A DNA stretch of 64,000 bases from Isoetes taiwanensis. Its lineage: Eukaryota; Streptophyta; Lycopodiopsida; Isoetales; Isoetaceae. A program made the position numbers and the translations under genes. Below, piece after piece: positions 37,240 through 49,600 of the stretch (its first letter is position 1; each line of letters opens with the position of its first letter). The notes beneath the pieces were generated by a model. It was not told the origin of the DNA, did not search any database, and saw nothing but the letters and a program-made list of their open reading frames with translations. Where the stretch lies: NCBI GenBank assembly GCA_021234155.1, contig JAJEKV010000062.1, positions 1,284,602 to 1,348,601 of the forward strand, in the 5' to 3' direction.

Positions 37240-37366
37240 AAAAAAAAAAAAATCCCACGGTCGCCACCACGACCACGGTCCCGCGGTCAACCCGAGGTCA
37301 TCCTACGGTCAGCCCCCACGATCAACCTATATAAGACCGTCATTCCATTCCACAATAAACACCAAA
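37240..37366 (+). promoter_or_regulatory. Promoter cassette before the truncated Dof gene
   Basis: An A-run (37,239-37,251), GGTC-type words (CACGGTC, CGCGGTCAACC, GAGGTCATCC, ACGGTCAGC), TATATAAG at 37,328-37,335 and an ATG at 37,367. Confidence 0.55.
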
Positions 37367-37850
37367 ATGAAGAAAGAGAAATGAAGATGGCCAAGCAAGG
37401 TGAAGCTCTTAAAAGTGCAAGGCGGCAAAAGTGAAGGTGTTAAAAAAGTCTAGAATAATGAAGAACACAAAAAGAAGATGGAGAAGCATAAGCGTGAGCA
37501 CGCTAGAGGAATTGACTATTTGGAGCAAATGAAAGGTATGTTGTTTTGGAGAAAAGAAGTTGCCATGTTGGATGACTTGTTGGCCCAAAGAAAATTTCAA
37601 TTCTCGTCACAAGATGATGACTTGAAGCAAAACAAAGGGGATATCTCGACACTCAAAGCTGTTGTAGGCTCTCGGACCCTTGAGGAATTGTTTGATGACG
37701 ACTTGCCAAAACTAGAGGAACATGGAGATATGCTTGACTTTGTCAGCGTCAAAAGCAAGCAGGCGGGGATATCAATGCGATAAATCGTTGTTAGCAAACA
37801 TTGAGTTGCCAAGCCTTCAAGAATTGTTTGATGAAGACTTGCCTACGCTC
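37367..37850 (+). pseudogene. N-terminal part of the Dof gene, truncated
   Basis: It keeps the basic start (KMAKQGEALKSARRQK), VAMLDDLLAQ, TLEELFDDDLPKLEEHGD and DMLDFVSVK. It then breaks off at ELFDEDLPT, where repeat A begins. No Dof finger remains. One frame (37,478-37,783) is open for 101 codons, a better state than either full copy over this part. Confidence 0.75.
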
Positions 37851-39560
37851 AACAAAAATGCCATATTGAGATTGTCAAAAATGCCATATTGATTGTTTGA
37901 TGCTCAACAAAATGCCATATTGATTGTCAAATTACGTCACCGATTTTTTTCTATAAATGGCCCTGCAATATCTCTCAGAAATTGCAATTAAAACAGCTTG
38001 AATCGAACTCCAAATCAAGCGTAACAAAATCTCTAGGAATAAATGTCTTGTGAGAGATTATCTTCATCGGATAAAAACCCAATCACAATTCTCGATCATG
38101 CCTCTCATGCATAGGCGGCTTCTTAATGTCGGGCTTCTCCAATCCACGGCGGAGTTCGCGGATTCTTCTACGGCTTCTAATGAATCAACTTGTATAAGAC
38201 AACGATCTTGAATGGTTTGTCTTAGCCTCTTTGTGTCACGATCCACCAATTCGAAGATCCAAGCGTGGCAAACTTTTACATCCTAAAAAGCTCTTTCAAA
38301 TAGCTTTCGGATACTGCGTATCCATGTCCTAAATAGAGATGAGAAAAAGAAATTATGACACCTTTATTCCGGACCATCGATCGGCGCACATGCACCCATA
38401 AATAGTGGTAGTTAGGCCTGTTATAGTGCAAACAAATCTTATCCATTGATTTTTTATCTTAGCGTTACGCAATATATTCTTGGGGGGGTAAAGGGGTGCA
38501 TGCATGAAAGGAGGCAACCCCACCCTACCCATTAAAAGCTGCGGCTTCCTCTGTGACCCGGATCTCACAACTAATTAAACATGCATGCATGATTTTGCAA
38601 AGCTGTAGAAATTAGTTAGTGGATTTAGATAGCAAAAATAGGAGAATTTTTTTTTCCACATTAACACAATCTAACTTGAGGGGATGCAAATTGTGTTGTG
38701 GGTAGCCTTCAAAACCAACATGAAGTAGGCTATGCATAACTAAACCCTAAACGCGATTGAGATATTGTGCAATCAATAAGGTTGCAAATAAATTACAAAA
38801 TGCAAGCGCATTAACAATTAAGAATCTTACTTGCTATGAGCTGCACCAAGGAATGTGGTCCGAGTTAAACAACCCCAAAGGCTTATGTGGATCGGACCTC
38901 CAAGATTGAAGCACAAGTTCATGGAGGAAAGAAACTAGAATAAGCATTTGTGATGGCCTCCAACTTCAATTGCAAAAAGGGCCAATCGATTTAGAGACAT
39001 GGCGTAGAGAAAAACTCAAATCATCTCCACTGACAATAGAGCAATCCTAGCTGTTCGAATTTGCTTGAATTTAAAGGGGCCATTGCTTGATCATATTAAT
39101 TAGACCGAAGAATAGGAGAAAGAAAATGGAAGCAAAATATACATGTACGTATTATGTTTCTTTTTTGCTCTTTTATAATAGCCCATCTTTTAAACTTATT
39201 TACTGCATGAAGTCAAATATTCAAATATATGCGCTTCATTTTCCTATTTCTGTAGAATCTGTAAGAAATCTTGTAGCAAATTGTTATATCAAGGCCTAGA
39301 CTTAAAATGGTGACACGATCTTCTCAGACATTGCCAAATATGTATCTGGGTCCACAATTAATGACAATTTGAACCATAATGGGGACAATGTGGCATTTTG
39401 AGAATAGATTATCGGTTTGGCATTGTGAAATAGATGTGATCTCCGATTGTAGCTTATAGCTCCATGCTTCTCAAACATATGCTATAATGTTGAAGATGTG
39501 AAATTTCTCCCCTATTACATCATATTAACCTTGAGGATGTTTACCCTATTCCATTATATT
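37850..39560. repeat. Repeat A, member 3
   Basis: It matches member 1 from about 30,735 to its end, then extends to 39,560 in sequence shared with 35,545-35,790. Its left edge is fused to the truncated Dof frame at 37,845. Confidence 0.85.
38064..38249 (-). pseudogene. Fragment of the repeat A protein, upstream part
   Basis: A 61-codon frame with VDRDTKRLRQTIQD, VDSLEA and MRGMIENCDW. The equivalent sequence at about 31,000-31,170 carries the same peptide pieces in shifted frames. It lies upstream, in minus-strand sense, of the 160-codon frame in member 1. Function unknown. Confidence 0.35.
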
Positions 39561-40261
39561 GATTCCCCTACGATGCTATCCTTTAGTGATATATATGTTC
39601 ACACAAGGCATTATAAAAGATTTTTTCTTGTGTATTTCAAGATTGACACACATCCATTACTTACTACCACATAAGAGAAATGTTAGCGGTGACCTTGGCC
39701 TCATAATAAATTTCTAGTTGATTTGAATATGCCAAATAAATTCCAGCCCAGCGGTTTTAGTGTGTTAGCGGTAGTGGCGAGAAATGATTCGGGATCCCAT
39801 TCCCGCACTTTAAAATCCATGTCTATTAGAAAATACATAGCTAGCGAGATTTTCCCGGTTGAAGTGTTATGAGTGGGCTATATATTTCTAGTGTATGCAT
39901 TCAACACACTTTTAAGCGAGGGGCACAAATGTGAAGGCTTTGTTTGAATCAACCTTTTTAGAATGGGAAGGGAAGGCATAAGGTGCATAACCATTTCAGT
40001 AGTTCTCTTGAAGCAGGGCCTCCAACGCTACAACATGATGGCAGTATGTGATACGTCTTGTATAAATGAATGAGTTTGAGACCATGGTCTTGTGAAAAAA
40101 GTGTATGTTTATTATGGCAACATTTTTTTTCAGGCCATATAGGAAATGCCATGTCATTTTTTTGGGCAAAATGTTGATAATACAATGCCAGGAATATTTC
40201 GTTCACCATAGACCCGCATAGACAAAAGACTTGGCTAATATTGATATTGATCCACAATGTA
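39561..40261. other. No recognised gene; extra copy of promoter-module sequence at right end
   Basis: From about 40,095 the sequence resembles the module-1 ORF region (GTATGTTTATTATGGCAAC, AATGCCATGTCATTTTTTTG) and ends with GGCTAATATTGATATTGATC. This is one more degraded unit of the tandem module array that continues into 40,338. The rest holds nothing I recognise. Confidence 0.5.
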
Positions 40262-40337
40262 ACATGGTCATCCCATACCAGTTCCTATATAAAATAATGC
40301 CAGGAATATTCTGCTCATTGATGGCTCGCAGGTAACG

Positions 40338-40543
40338 TAACGTTGAAAAAAAAAACCATAAACCCACATAATGTAATGACAAAAGATGTGGCTACAATGC
40401 AATATGGTCATCTCTCACATGGTCACTTTATATAAGACCACGGAAATAAGACCACGATCATCCCACCACGATCACCTTATATAATACCACGGTCATCTCA
40501 TATAAGACCAAGGTCACAGCAAGCGGAGGAGAAGGCGGCGAAG
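40338..40543 (+). promoter_or_regulatory. Promoter cassette, module 1 of copy 2
   Basis: AACGTTG and an A-run (40,340-40,354), AATGACAAAAGATGTGGCTA, GGTCA words, TATATAAG at 40,429-40,436, a TATATAAT-like box near 40,478 and CATATAAG at 40,499-40,506. ATG at 40,544. Each TATA-like box is followed by a GACCA or ACCAC motif, so the core itself looks tandemly repeated. Confidence 0.55.
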
Positions 40544-40690
40544 ATGGCAAAGCGGGATCTTGTAAAATTGTATGTTTATTATGGCAATGCTCTTTTCGGA
40601 CCATATGTCCAGATAGAGACTATAGGAAATGTCATGTCATCTTTTTTGGGCGTCTGAAAGCGTCATGTCATACCAAGAATATTTCGTTCA
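40544..40690 (+). CDS. Short ORF after promoter module 1, unknown function (copy 2)
   Basis: It begins MAKRDLVKLYVYYGNALFG and shifts frame relative to the copy at 36,229 after the first codons. No domain is recognised. Listed because the start is placed identically after the cassette in three loci. Confidence 0.25.
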
Positions 40691-40799
40691 TCATAAACCC
40701 ACATAATGTAATGACAAAAGTCTTGGCTAATATTGATATTGATCCATAGCGTAACACGGTCAAACAATGGCGGGAATATATGCCGTTCATCGATGGCTC

Positions 40800-40917
40800 A
40801 CATATAAGGTAACGTTAAAAAATATTAACCCATAATGACAAAAGGCGTGGCTACACATAACAAGTCATCTCCACGGTCACCTTATATAAGACCACAGTCA
40901 CATTGAAGCAGGAGAAG
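40800..40917 (+). promoter_or_regulatory. Promoter cassette, module 2 of copy 2
   Basis: AACGTTA and a short A-run, AATGACAAAAGGCGTGGCTA, ACGGTCACC, TATATAAG at 40,883-40,890 and an ATG at 40,918. The distance is 35 bp from the TATA start. Confidence 0.55.
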
Positions 40918-41420
40918 ATGACGAAGATGGTGAAGCTGGGCCTTGCCGCAATGGAGTGATGTTTCAGAGAACCTTAAGACAAGAGACAAGCTCTTTGCAT
41001 CCGAAAAATTGCAGATGGATAAAAGCTTTGTACAATATAGCATGGATTTCTCTTTGAAGCGTCGGCACAATAATAAGGTCCTCAAGGACAAGAATTCCCA
41101 AAGCGTTGGAACCCGGTCCGTCTTGTGTTTACGAGCTAATCGTGAGAAAAAGAAAGAAGAGATCCATCGCACCCTAAATGAGAAAATCCTAAAAGCCGCG
41201 AGAGAGACTTACTCTGCACTAGCCATAACATATCTCCCACGAGGAATAAATGGGCACTTACAAGGCATATAAAAGCTCAATTTCAAAATTTCGATGTTCT
41301 TACGGACATCAGATAAAATTGGACGATATAGAGAAAATTAGCATGGCTCTGCGCAAAAGGATGACACGTATAAATCAAGAAATGGTCAATTCTTTTTCCC
41401 ACGGCTCAATTGTTCTTTTG
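40918..41420 (+). CDS. Lysine-rich, probably helical protein after module 2 (copy 2, frameshifted)
   Basis: The ATG at 40,918 gives MTKMVKLG. A 1-base shift then leads into an open frame with PQWSDVSENLKTRDK, LFASEKLQMDK, DFSLKRRHNNKVLKDK, RANREKKKEEIHRTLNEK and ILKAARETYSALA (to about 41,225). A second frame continues with KLDDIEKISMALRKRMT (41,317-41,370). The protein would be basic and helix-rich, reminiscent of coiled-coil or gag-like proteins, but I cannot place it in a family. The counterparts at 692 and 36,682 are more damaged. Confidence 0.45.
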
Positions 41421-41429
41421 CTAAAATTG

Positions 41430-44060
41430 GATTTTTTTTTTTTTGGCAAAGGGCAAAGTCTCGTTTATAGCATGCCCACCATTTTTCAATTGTTGTTTTC
41501 GCTTCCCACCCTTTATACCTTTTGACACCAAGCTAACAACAAAAAGTGAGGAAGATTAGAAGTTGTAGTTTGCATGGCCATCCATCCGTATGCCATTTTC
41601 ATTTCTTTCTATTCTTTGATGAAAGATAGAAAAATAGTTTTCTTTCTTTTAAACAAGTCGCTTTTTGCAACAAAGGGTTGCCCTCTATATCAATCAATCT
41701 TGTTAATTTGGAAATTTCAGGTTTGACCAAAACTTTTTTGGAATTTTTTTAACTTCGATTTCCTATGATTTTTGTGGGTTTTGGCGGTAGGTAAAAATTC
41801 CGGCTATCAAAAATCGAAAGACTTTTCTTGGTTATTTTCCCCTTTCCAAAAATTGGGAAGAAGATTTATATGGAGAAAATGAGATCGTGTGTTGTTGGCG
41901 GATTTAGGAAGTTTTTATCTTTGAGGCGATGCATGTATGCATCCGCAGGCCATGATCAGATCGGTAATATTTGCATTTGGAGGTCGGATTAGGGCTTTAG
42001 TTCACGCAAATGGCGAAGATGGTCATGGCAATTGGGTATGCACCATGCTTGCAACCGCATCAATGGGCCGAGAGGCCTTTGGGAGACCGAAAGCCGTTAG
42101 AAGACGATGTGAGATGGTTGCCTCTATATTCCAAAGAGTTTATCATTGTTGTTTCTTCCGATTGTTTTTCTGCATGTGATCTCGGCATCCAACTCCATAT
42201 GAATAGGTATTTTGTTTTCTTTGAATCGCCGTTTTACCTTTTCGGTCATTTTACCTTTTTTGGTGGGGGCGGGTCATATCGGCTTATGTTCTCGCTTGAA
42301 AAAGCTTTTCATTGTTGTTTCTCTGATTTTTCCTATACAAGTGCCATTGCATACAAACACTTATTGGACAAGGATCTTGGCCTCGAAGCTCAATGAGCGG
42401 TGATTTTCTTTCTATTCTATTATGTTGTATAGGAGAATGAACATGCTTCTCAACATAAAAATTTATTGATATCATGTAATAGTATCTTTTTTAGAATTTT
42501 TGGCTCTGTTTTGCGCTATCTTTGCTCTAAACAATAGGACATTTGATTCGATAGAAATCCTAGCAATAAATGCCATAAGGAAGAATGCAGTTTTGCTTTT
42601 CAACATGTATGCACATTTAATATTTTTTTGGCCCCTGTATGCAGCCTAAATCTAACTTATACAAGCATGCAGCATATGAAGTTGCTTGCAAGGCCACATC
42701 TTCAATGTCACTGATCTTATATGGTTGGTTAACGCCTTTGCTATTGTTATTTCTGTGTCAGCAGCTGTCAGAGGTAAGATTGAAGCAACATTAAACTCAC
42801 AAGAGGATGCAGAAGGAACACATATTTTTTCACCGCAAGACTTTGTCCTATTCACATGTCCTGGGTGTTGCAAACGAGGTAGAAGCTTTTTGTGATTCCA
42901 TTTTCTAATTAGCTGTGTGGTAGATATTTTCTTTGACAGCTGAGCCAGTTTGATTTAGTTTATAGTTTGGCACTTAAAACGCACTTTGTAGTGCTTGACA
43001 ACCCATTTATCAAGGAGGACACCATGGCTACTTTTGTCCAGGTAATGCTATGTGTTTTCTATATTTTCTATGGGAACATGTACGTTGTTGCCAATTTGCA
43101 TTTATTCACTCTGTAACGATCTGCTCATTCTAGCCCTCATAAGCTGAACTTTCTAAGATTGATCTGCAGGCTGCAGTTTGGGCAAGAAATAATTTATCCA
43201 AGCTTTGCTAACATAATCTAACATGACGCCTTTATGAATCCCGAGTTTTTAGTAATCCTATACTTTCAAAACTCAGTGCTCTTTTAATTTGTGAAGTATT
43301 CCTGCTGGATGGGAAGTCATGGAAGGCTTGAATTTGTGGCAGATGTGTTATAATTTAGTTATATTTTTATTGAGTAGAATTTAAATGCTTGATTGGTTGC
43401 TCTCTCATGCAGTTGCAGTGCCATGATTTTCAATTACATGCCTAGAGGTAATCCTAATGGAATATGGATGTTTACAATAGTAGCTCTCTCCTCTCTTCTT
43501 ATGATTTGGGTCTGCATTTTGCCACACATATATATGAGAAGTAATATTTTTGCAGGGTTTTTTTGTTCCGCCTTCTCACGTCTTCGTAAGGCCATGGTTA
43601 ATTAATGTGGCATATTGATTCAGGATTCGAAGTGTCATGGTTAACAAAGTGGCATATTAATAATTGCTGATTTAGGATTCTTACTGTCTACTGCAACTTT
43701 AGAGGTGACAGATATGTACATGAAAGTTATGCAAGAAACATTGTTTATTGTTTGGCCTTGCAGATGCAGGTCCACGAATAGAATCCATTCTCTCCGTGCT
43801 ATAGCTTCAACTGAATTTTGTCATGTGTAGAAGCTTCCAGTGCAAGGCAAGTACTAACCCAATTCAAAGCGTGCTACCGCGACTTTCTAGCAAAAAATTT
43901 TATTTATTGCTTATTTTGCTGTGGACAATTAAAGATGCCTCTTTTGTGCATCAGTCCCTTCCCTCAGATGACCTATTGTGGAAAGGATGCAATACATGCT
44001 TCGTACTTGAATTGAGTTACCAACATGTTTTACACTTGAATTGAGGTATGTCTGATGCTA
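41430..44060. other. Mostly unrecognised; two adjacent candidate exons at 42,940-43,211
   Basis: A 102-nt stretch (42,940-43,041) is open in one frame, starts after a TTTGACAG acceptor and ends before a GTAATG donor. It reads LSQFDLVYSLALK...VVLDNPF...DTMATFVQ. After a 128-nt intron-like segment, GATCTGCAG precedes a frame AAVWARNNLSKLC then stop (43,170-43,211). The phase fits. There is slight likeness to the LSRFD and following region of MCM helicases, too weak to name. Copy 1 has the same segments degraded. The rest of the interval has no supported feature. Confidence 0.3.
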
Positions 44061-44064
44061 TATT

Positions 44065-46645
44065 TAATGAAATTGAAGTCTAACATCTTATGCTTACGGC
44101 CCGGTGAACCGGCTCGCCGAGGGTAGGGGGCGGATGCTTTGGGAGAGACCGCTCTCGACAATCCCACGAGGGGCTGCAACCACCTTCCCCGCCAATCATT
44201 GGTTCGATGGCCGAATGTCGGGAGCTGAAACGATGGCTCCGCCAAGTCTTTGGACCCCACCATTAGCCCATGAGCCATCCGTCAATACCGCTCCTTCCTC
44301 AAGACCAAGAAAGCCGGTACCTTGCGAACTCAAAGAATGAGATGTTTGGTCTTCTAGACCGCCACCCTAGGGCCTTACGGAGAAAGGTCTTGAGTAAGCT
44401 CGCCACGACCCACGGGAAATATTACCCCGGAACAATGGGTGAGATACTTGCGGTATTTGTATGACCCAATGGGAAGCCGGGCACCGGTACCTCCCATGAC
44501 AGGCCTAGCGGTCATTCTTGAAGGGGATGTCATAATGGGCCCGCAACACCTCGCTAACGGGAAGGCGCCAGATTTGGATGGTATCGCGGTGAGCTTCTCA
44601 AGTGGGCGGGCCCCAATGGTGCCGGTTCTCCGCGGCACTCTTCAACGAGGGGCATTGCAAGAAGGCTTCCCCCCGACTTTGGACTACCGGTAGAGTTGTG
44701 CCCGTGATACAAAGCGGGGACCCCCCGGCCCGACCAACTATCGTACCATTATGGTCGGATTACGTCTTTGCCAAGTTGCTTGCGGGATTCTTGGAGGTGA
44801 TTGACACTTTGGGCGGAGGATGGAGAAGTCTTGGGCTTCGCAGCGGAGGCTTCCGCCCCGGCATTCTACTATTGACCATATCTTCACTCTGCGAACACTC
44901 ATAGAGGATAGCCGAATCGGCCTTGAGAATGCATCTTTGTTGCTTTGTGGATTTCGCAAAGGCTTTTTGACGATTGCCTCGGGATAAGTTGTGGGACCGA
45001 TTGAGACTGACTAGGGACCCCCGTCGACTTGTAGAATGCTATATCTGAGACTATAACGAGAGGCTTGCTCGGTCGTCTCACCTTGTCGGGAGCAGTTGTT
45101 AGTAGCATTGGGGTGCCGGAACTACCCTCTATCCCCGGCGCTCTTCGGCTTGTACATTGACCAGCTAGAAGAATGGCTAGGCTGAGACCACGGGGGCTTC
45201 GGTTGATGCACCACATAATCCGGCAACTCATATATCGCTGATGATGTTGACACGCTTTCGCATATACCAGAGGACATGCAACGCCACCGGATGCTTTGGA
45301 CACTTTACGCCAATTCAGCGACATGAGAGTTAACTTGGCCAAGACAAGGGTGCTTCTTTGGTCCCATCATCCCGGCACCACGTCTTCCCTCATTCACTTA
45401 CGGGGGCGGGTAGTGGAGGTGGCTCGGTCTTATAAGTATTTGGGCATTGAGTTTTCTACTACCACACCTTTGGGATGCATCCATCGTTTCAGGTCACTGC
45501 AGGCTGGAAAGCCACGTATGCAATGCAAAACAACTTGATCACAAGGTAGAGTTTGTATGCATGGGGTCACCGGGCACACTTGTTGGGGGCCTTGGTTGAA
45601 CCGGTCCTCCTCTATGGGGGGCAGAAGTGTGGGGGCGGTGATATCCCTCACCACTTGGAGCGATCTAGAGCAGTGTGAAGGCTTTCTTGGCCCGGGCACT
45701 AGGAGTGAAATCCACGGTCCCCATATCGAGATCTTGCTCCAAGAGCAGGCTTCCTTCCATTCAGAGGGCTGCGTTGGAGCGTCACATTATTTATTTCGGA
45801 AGGTGGTGGCTATGGATGATGCCCGGCTGCCCAACCTTGCTTTGGCGATGGCGATGGGCCCTTGGCGACTCAAAGCTTCTTTGGAAAGACAAGCAAGCCC
45901 GGTGGTTCTCGCTATGGAATGTGCGAGGCACACAGATGTGGACCGGTGCATACAGAAGGAACGCGCTGCCTTGAAGCGGTACTTGGATGCTTGCTTCATG
46001 GCCAAGCTTTGGGATCAGAGGCCTGTCACATGTCAAGGTGGCAAATTATCGACAAGCGAGGTTAATCCCATGCTCACGAGGGGCCCACACCACTACCTGC
46101 AGCACCCATCTACCCATGAAAAGCGCGGGGTGATTTCTTCCATTCGCGACAGGTGCACACCACCTCCGCATTGAGACAGGGGGAGATGGATTGGGGGCAG
46201 CGTGAGGACCGAGTCTGTCGATCTTTGTCAGCGAGCCATTGAGGATGAAAGTCCGCGCCCTCGGACACTGTCCGCGATCACGAGCATATCCGGGCTCGGT
46301 ATGCTCGGTTAGTTTTGCCCCATCAGGCCTTGCATGAGCTACTGAGCACGGCCTCTGTAGGCTTGTTGGGATCGTACCTCCGGGAGGTAATGGATACGCG
46401 GACTCAGTTATGCCCCCCTGTCCGACATTAACCTCAGCTGTACTTGTGATTATGTATATAACTGTGCAGTATGTCAGCATCCTTATTGCTACTAAGGTTT
46501 TTCCCCCGAAAACCCTTCGGGGCGGGGGTTTTTTAATCCTGGTAGTAATACGCCTGCTGCTCTCTCTTTGTACTTGGGTCCCATAGGCCAGTTGGTCTCC
46601 GTGGACGATAAAATCATATTCTATTCTATTCTATTCTAATATTAA
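44065..46645 (+). mobile_element. LINE, family A, copy 2 (best kept of the family)
   Basis: Order of recognisable parts: WFDGRMSGAETM and HPRALRRKVLSKL upstream of the RT; a YRTIMVG.VFAKLLAGFLE segment (about 44,735); STIDHIF.LRTLIEDS (44,865); LSPALFGLYIDQLEEWL (about 45,130); an ADDVDT palm motif (45,237); LDTLRQFSDMRVNLAKTRV (45,295-45,355); YKYLGIEFSTTT (45,436); GAEVWG (about 45,620); LERHIIYF (45,772). It ends in an (ATTCT)n-like tail at about 46,616-46,640, a tail style known for some non-LTR elements. It is frameshifted in many places and the same element is in copy 1. Confidence 0.88.
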
Positions 46646-46649
46646 AGCT

Positions 46650-49600
46650 TTTTCACCAGTGGTGTTTCTAGCTTAGAGTGTGATCTAAGCACCCACAACC
46701 TGCGCCGAAAAGCACGAAGTGAATGAGCTATGGGTGTACAAACACAAGCGAGCTCTCTGCTTTAGATTTGTAAGTTGAAAGTACACCTTCGACTTGGACT
46801 TTTTTTGTTCTGTATATTTTCATTCTCTGATCACAGAGTCTTAGAGACTGTGGAGTCAACATTGGTTGCATATGCAAAATAGGGTTTCAGTTAGTTGTAA
46901 GCAATGATTGCCTTTTAGATATGAGCACATTATAAACCATATAGTGGTTGGAAATGCAAAGTAGAGTTTTTGTTCGTTTTAAGTTATGCCTGGCTTCTAG
47001 ATGTGACTAGACCATGCGATGGGCACAAATATATTTGGCTAGACATGAATATATGGAGATGCATGTTAAAATTTATATTCACTTTTATCATCATGAGTTC
47101 TACCACCCTTTGCAAACAGCTTGACTGTCGGTAGATATTTAATTGATAAGGTTATGTAGTTTTTGTAGTTGTTGCCTGCTTTGCATGTTCAGGTGGAACA
47201 CAAGTTTCCCAAATTTGGATATATTAAAGGCCATTCAGGGGACCGGTAATATTGTTACGTGAGATCTAGAGAAAATAAGAATATGAGGCTTCTCTCCTAC
47301 TACAACACCATAGTGCTTTAGATGCATGACAACTACATTTCTGATTTATGTTCTGAACATATCTATTCATGTGGCATTTATTTTCAAATGTTTATGTAGA
47401 TCAGAAGCAGAATCCGGAGTTGCAGACCTCAATGAAAGCAGATTTATCACTTCTATAAATGTTGCGGGGACCATCGAGTGCCAAGTTTCAACCAGTTTTA
47501 ACACCTGTGGCAATATTAGCAAATAGTACATGAGCCTACAAGGATCAAACCTTTGTCGAACATCTACTGAAATCACTGATTCATCAAGGTGTAGTTCAAA
47601 TCCTTCTAGCATGAGGTTTTAGTAACGCTTATAAGTTCACTGTTGCATTGACATGCTCCTATTTTGTTATCTTGCCATATATAATGTTTTGCAACGATGC
47701 TTTCCTTACTAACATCTTTACATATCCTGACATCATTTTATTCCAGGATTTTATTTTTGATAGCGAATATTGTATCCAAGACCGTAAATAGCACCATTCA
47801 AATCTACCTCTGTTTTTGCATCACAGAGTTGTCAGCAATGAATTCTTCAACCTAGCAGCTACACTTCAGCAATCTTGACATCATACTTCCGACACAGGTC
47901 TCTGATATACATAACTCCTCCCAAAATAACTTTGTCCATAGCCACAAAAGGTTTGAGGAGATTTCTAGTGCATTTGAAAGTCTCGAAACATATTTGTCTA
48001 CAAAGGCCAATATTGGAAGGCACTAACTTCGTGATATGGTAGTAGAAGCATGAGACTGCGAAGAGCCACTGGCATGATTGGCATGATTTACATATAGAAT
48101 GAGCTGAACAAATGAAATGAAATGCTGCATCTTCTCTCTTTTATCTTCTTCGTGCACAAACCTTGGCTGTTGCATCATCAGATTTATCTACATTTGCAAG
48201 ATTCAACTCAAACACTGCTAAACCAAGCCATCGTCTTTATGACATTGATTTCCTTGGGTATCCTCACAAGATGCTTTACCTCTGCACCAAGGTTTATTAT
48301 CTCTGTAGCATTTTTGATGTAGGATAACATTAACAATGTCATACTGGAGATAAGCTCATTTTCTATGTTGACATTCCTTTACATGGGTATTTCTTACAAA
48401 CATGCATATGTTGTGTACAACTGAGAATTGCATAGAATTACAATGCCCAAGATTACCCTCCCCCTTTATAGCTATCCATCGGGTCTTCTTACAAACCAGA
48501 CATGCATACATTACATCGCAGCTAATAATTGCATAGAACTATAATGCCCAACATCCCCCCTCCCCCTAACCAACAAAGAAAAGAACACCCCAAATGGCAT
48601 GCATTACCTTACCTGTATAAGATTACAATTTTACATGCCATGAAGTACATATAAATGCTCTATATGTTGCATATACATGTCCAATCAAAAGCGCCACACT
48701 CCTTGGATTGACTGTATTCACAAACATCATCTACGTCTTCAAAAATAATAGAAGGATGTATAACAAATATTGAGACCAATTCCACCACAAAAATATTTTT
48801 GCAAAAGCATGACAGGACTTGCGAAAAATGAGGTCATTTATCCATATTTTCGTCTTTTCTACATATAGAAAACGTACCTAGACATTTAACACTTAGAAAT
48901 TATGTTTAATTTGCGTTACCATCTATCTTAATGCTAGCAATTATGATATACTTAAACCCATAGATAATAAGCACGTGTTGAGGAGCACAAAAGTGGGTCT
49001 GGTTGTTAAGTTATACTGGCACATCGGTATAATCAAGAAATCAAATGCCCTCAAATTGGAATTTTAATTCATCTCATTACTTGCATCTCAAACCACAAAC
49101 GGTTCTTTATAGTGCATTCAGGTTCAATGTTAGGTTGTGAGTATTTGTCTGTGATCCAACATAACATAATCAACTTTAAATCCAAATACCACATACACAA
49201 AATCTATATATTGAATTCTATGTACAACACAAAAGGATTTCTATGGTATACTCAAGTTCTATGTTAAGTGTGCGAGTATTTGTGGGTGATCCAACATAAC
49301 ATAATCAAGTTTAAATCCCACTATCACACACACAAAACGTACATTTTGAATTCTATGTCAATGAATCTTGCAAATTTCCTCTATATTACGCTTGCCTCCT
49401 CCAAGCTACATTATCTATTCTTGCCAACAATGAAGCAATCACCTCTTCAAATTGTTGTTTAACGCGCAGCAACCGCACCATAACTAGTCAAAGTGTTAAA
49501 ACCAAATAAGGCTATAATGTTGAGGGTTCTTACGACACGATTTATGAATACATTCAAAATGCGCAAGCATTCATTTTAAATATAATGTTCGAAAATGTCC

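Larger units (their letters stand above)
35990..37850 (+). repeat. Internally deleted derivative of the large duplicated unit
   Basis: Three blocks of the large unit are joined here. Bases 36,000-36,985 match 40,310-41,215 (both short promoter-ORF modules). Bases 36,990-37,075 match 49,485-49,552. Bases 37,240-37,845 match 55,290-55,885 (Dof promoter and N-terminal codons). About 8 kb and then several more kb of the full unit are missing between blocks. At its right end the Dof reading frame runs directly into repeat A at 37,850. Confidence 0.8.

Noticed and set aside
42940-43041. MCM helicase arginine-finger exon
   Set aside because: Only LS.FD and a loose downstream pattern agree, and the spacing differs from MCM proteins. 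Kept only as an unnamed exon candidate.
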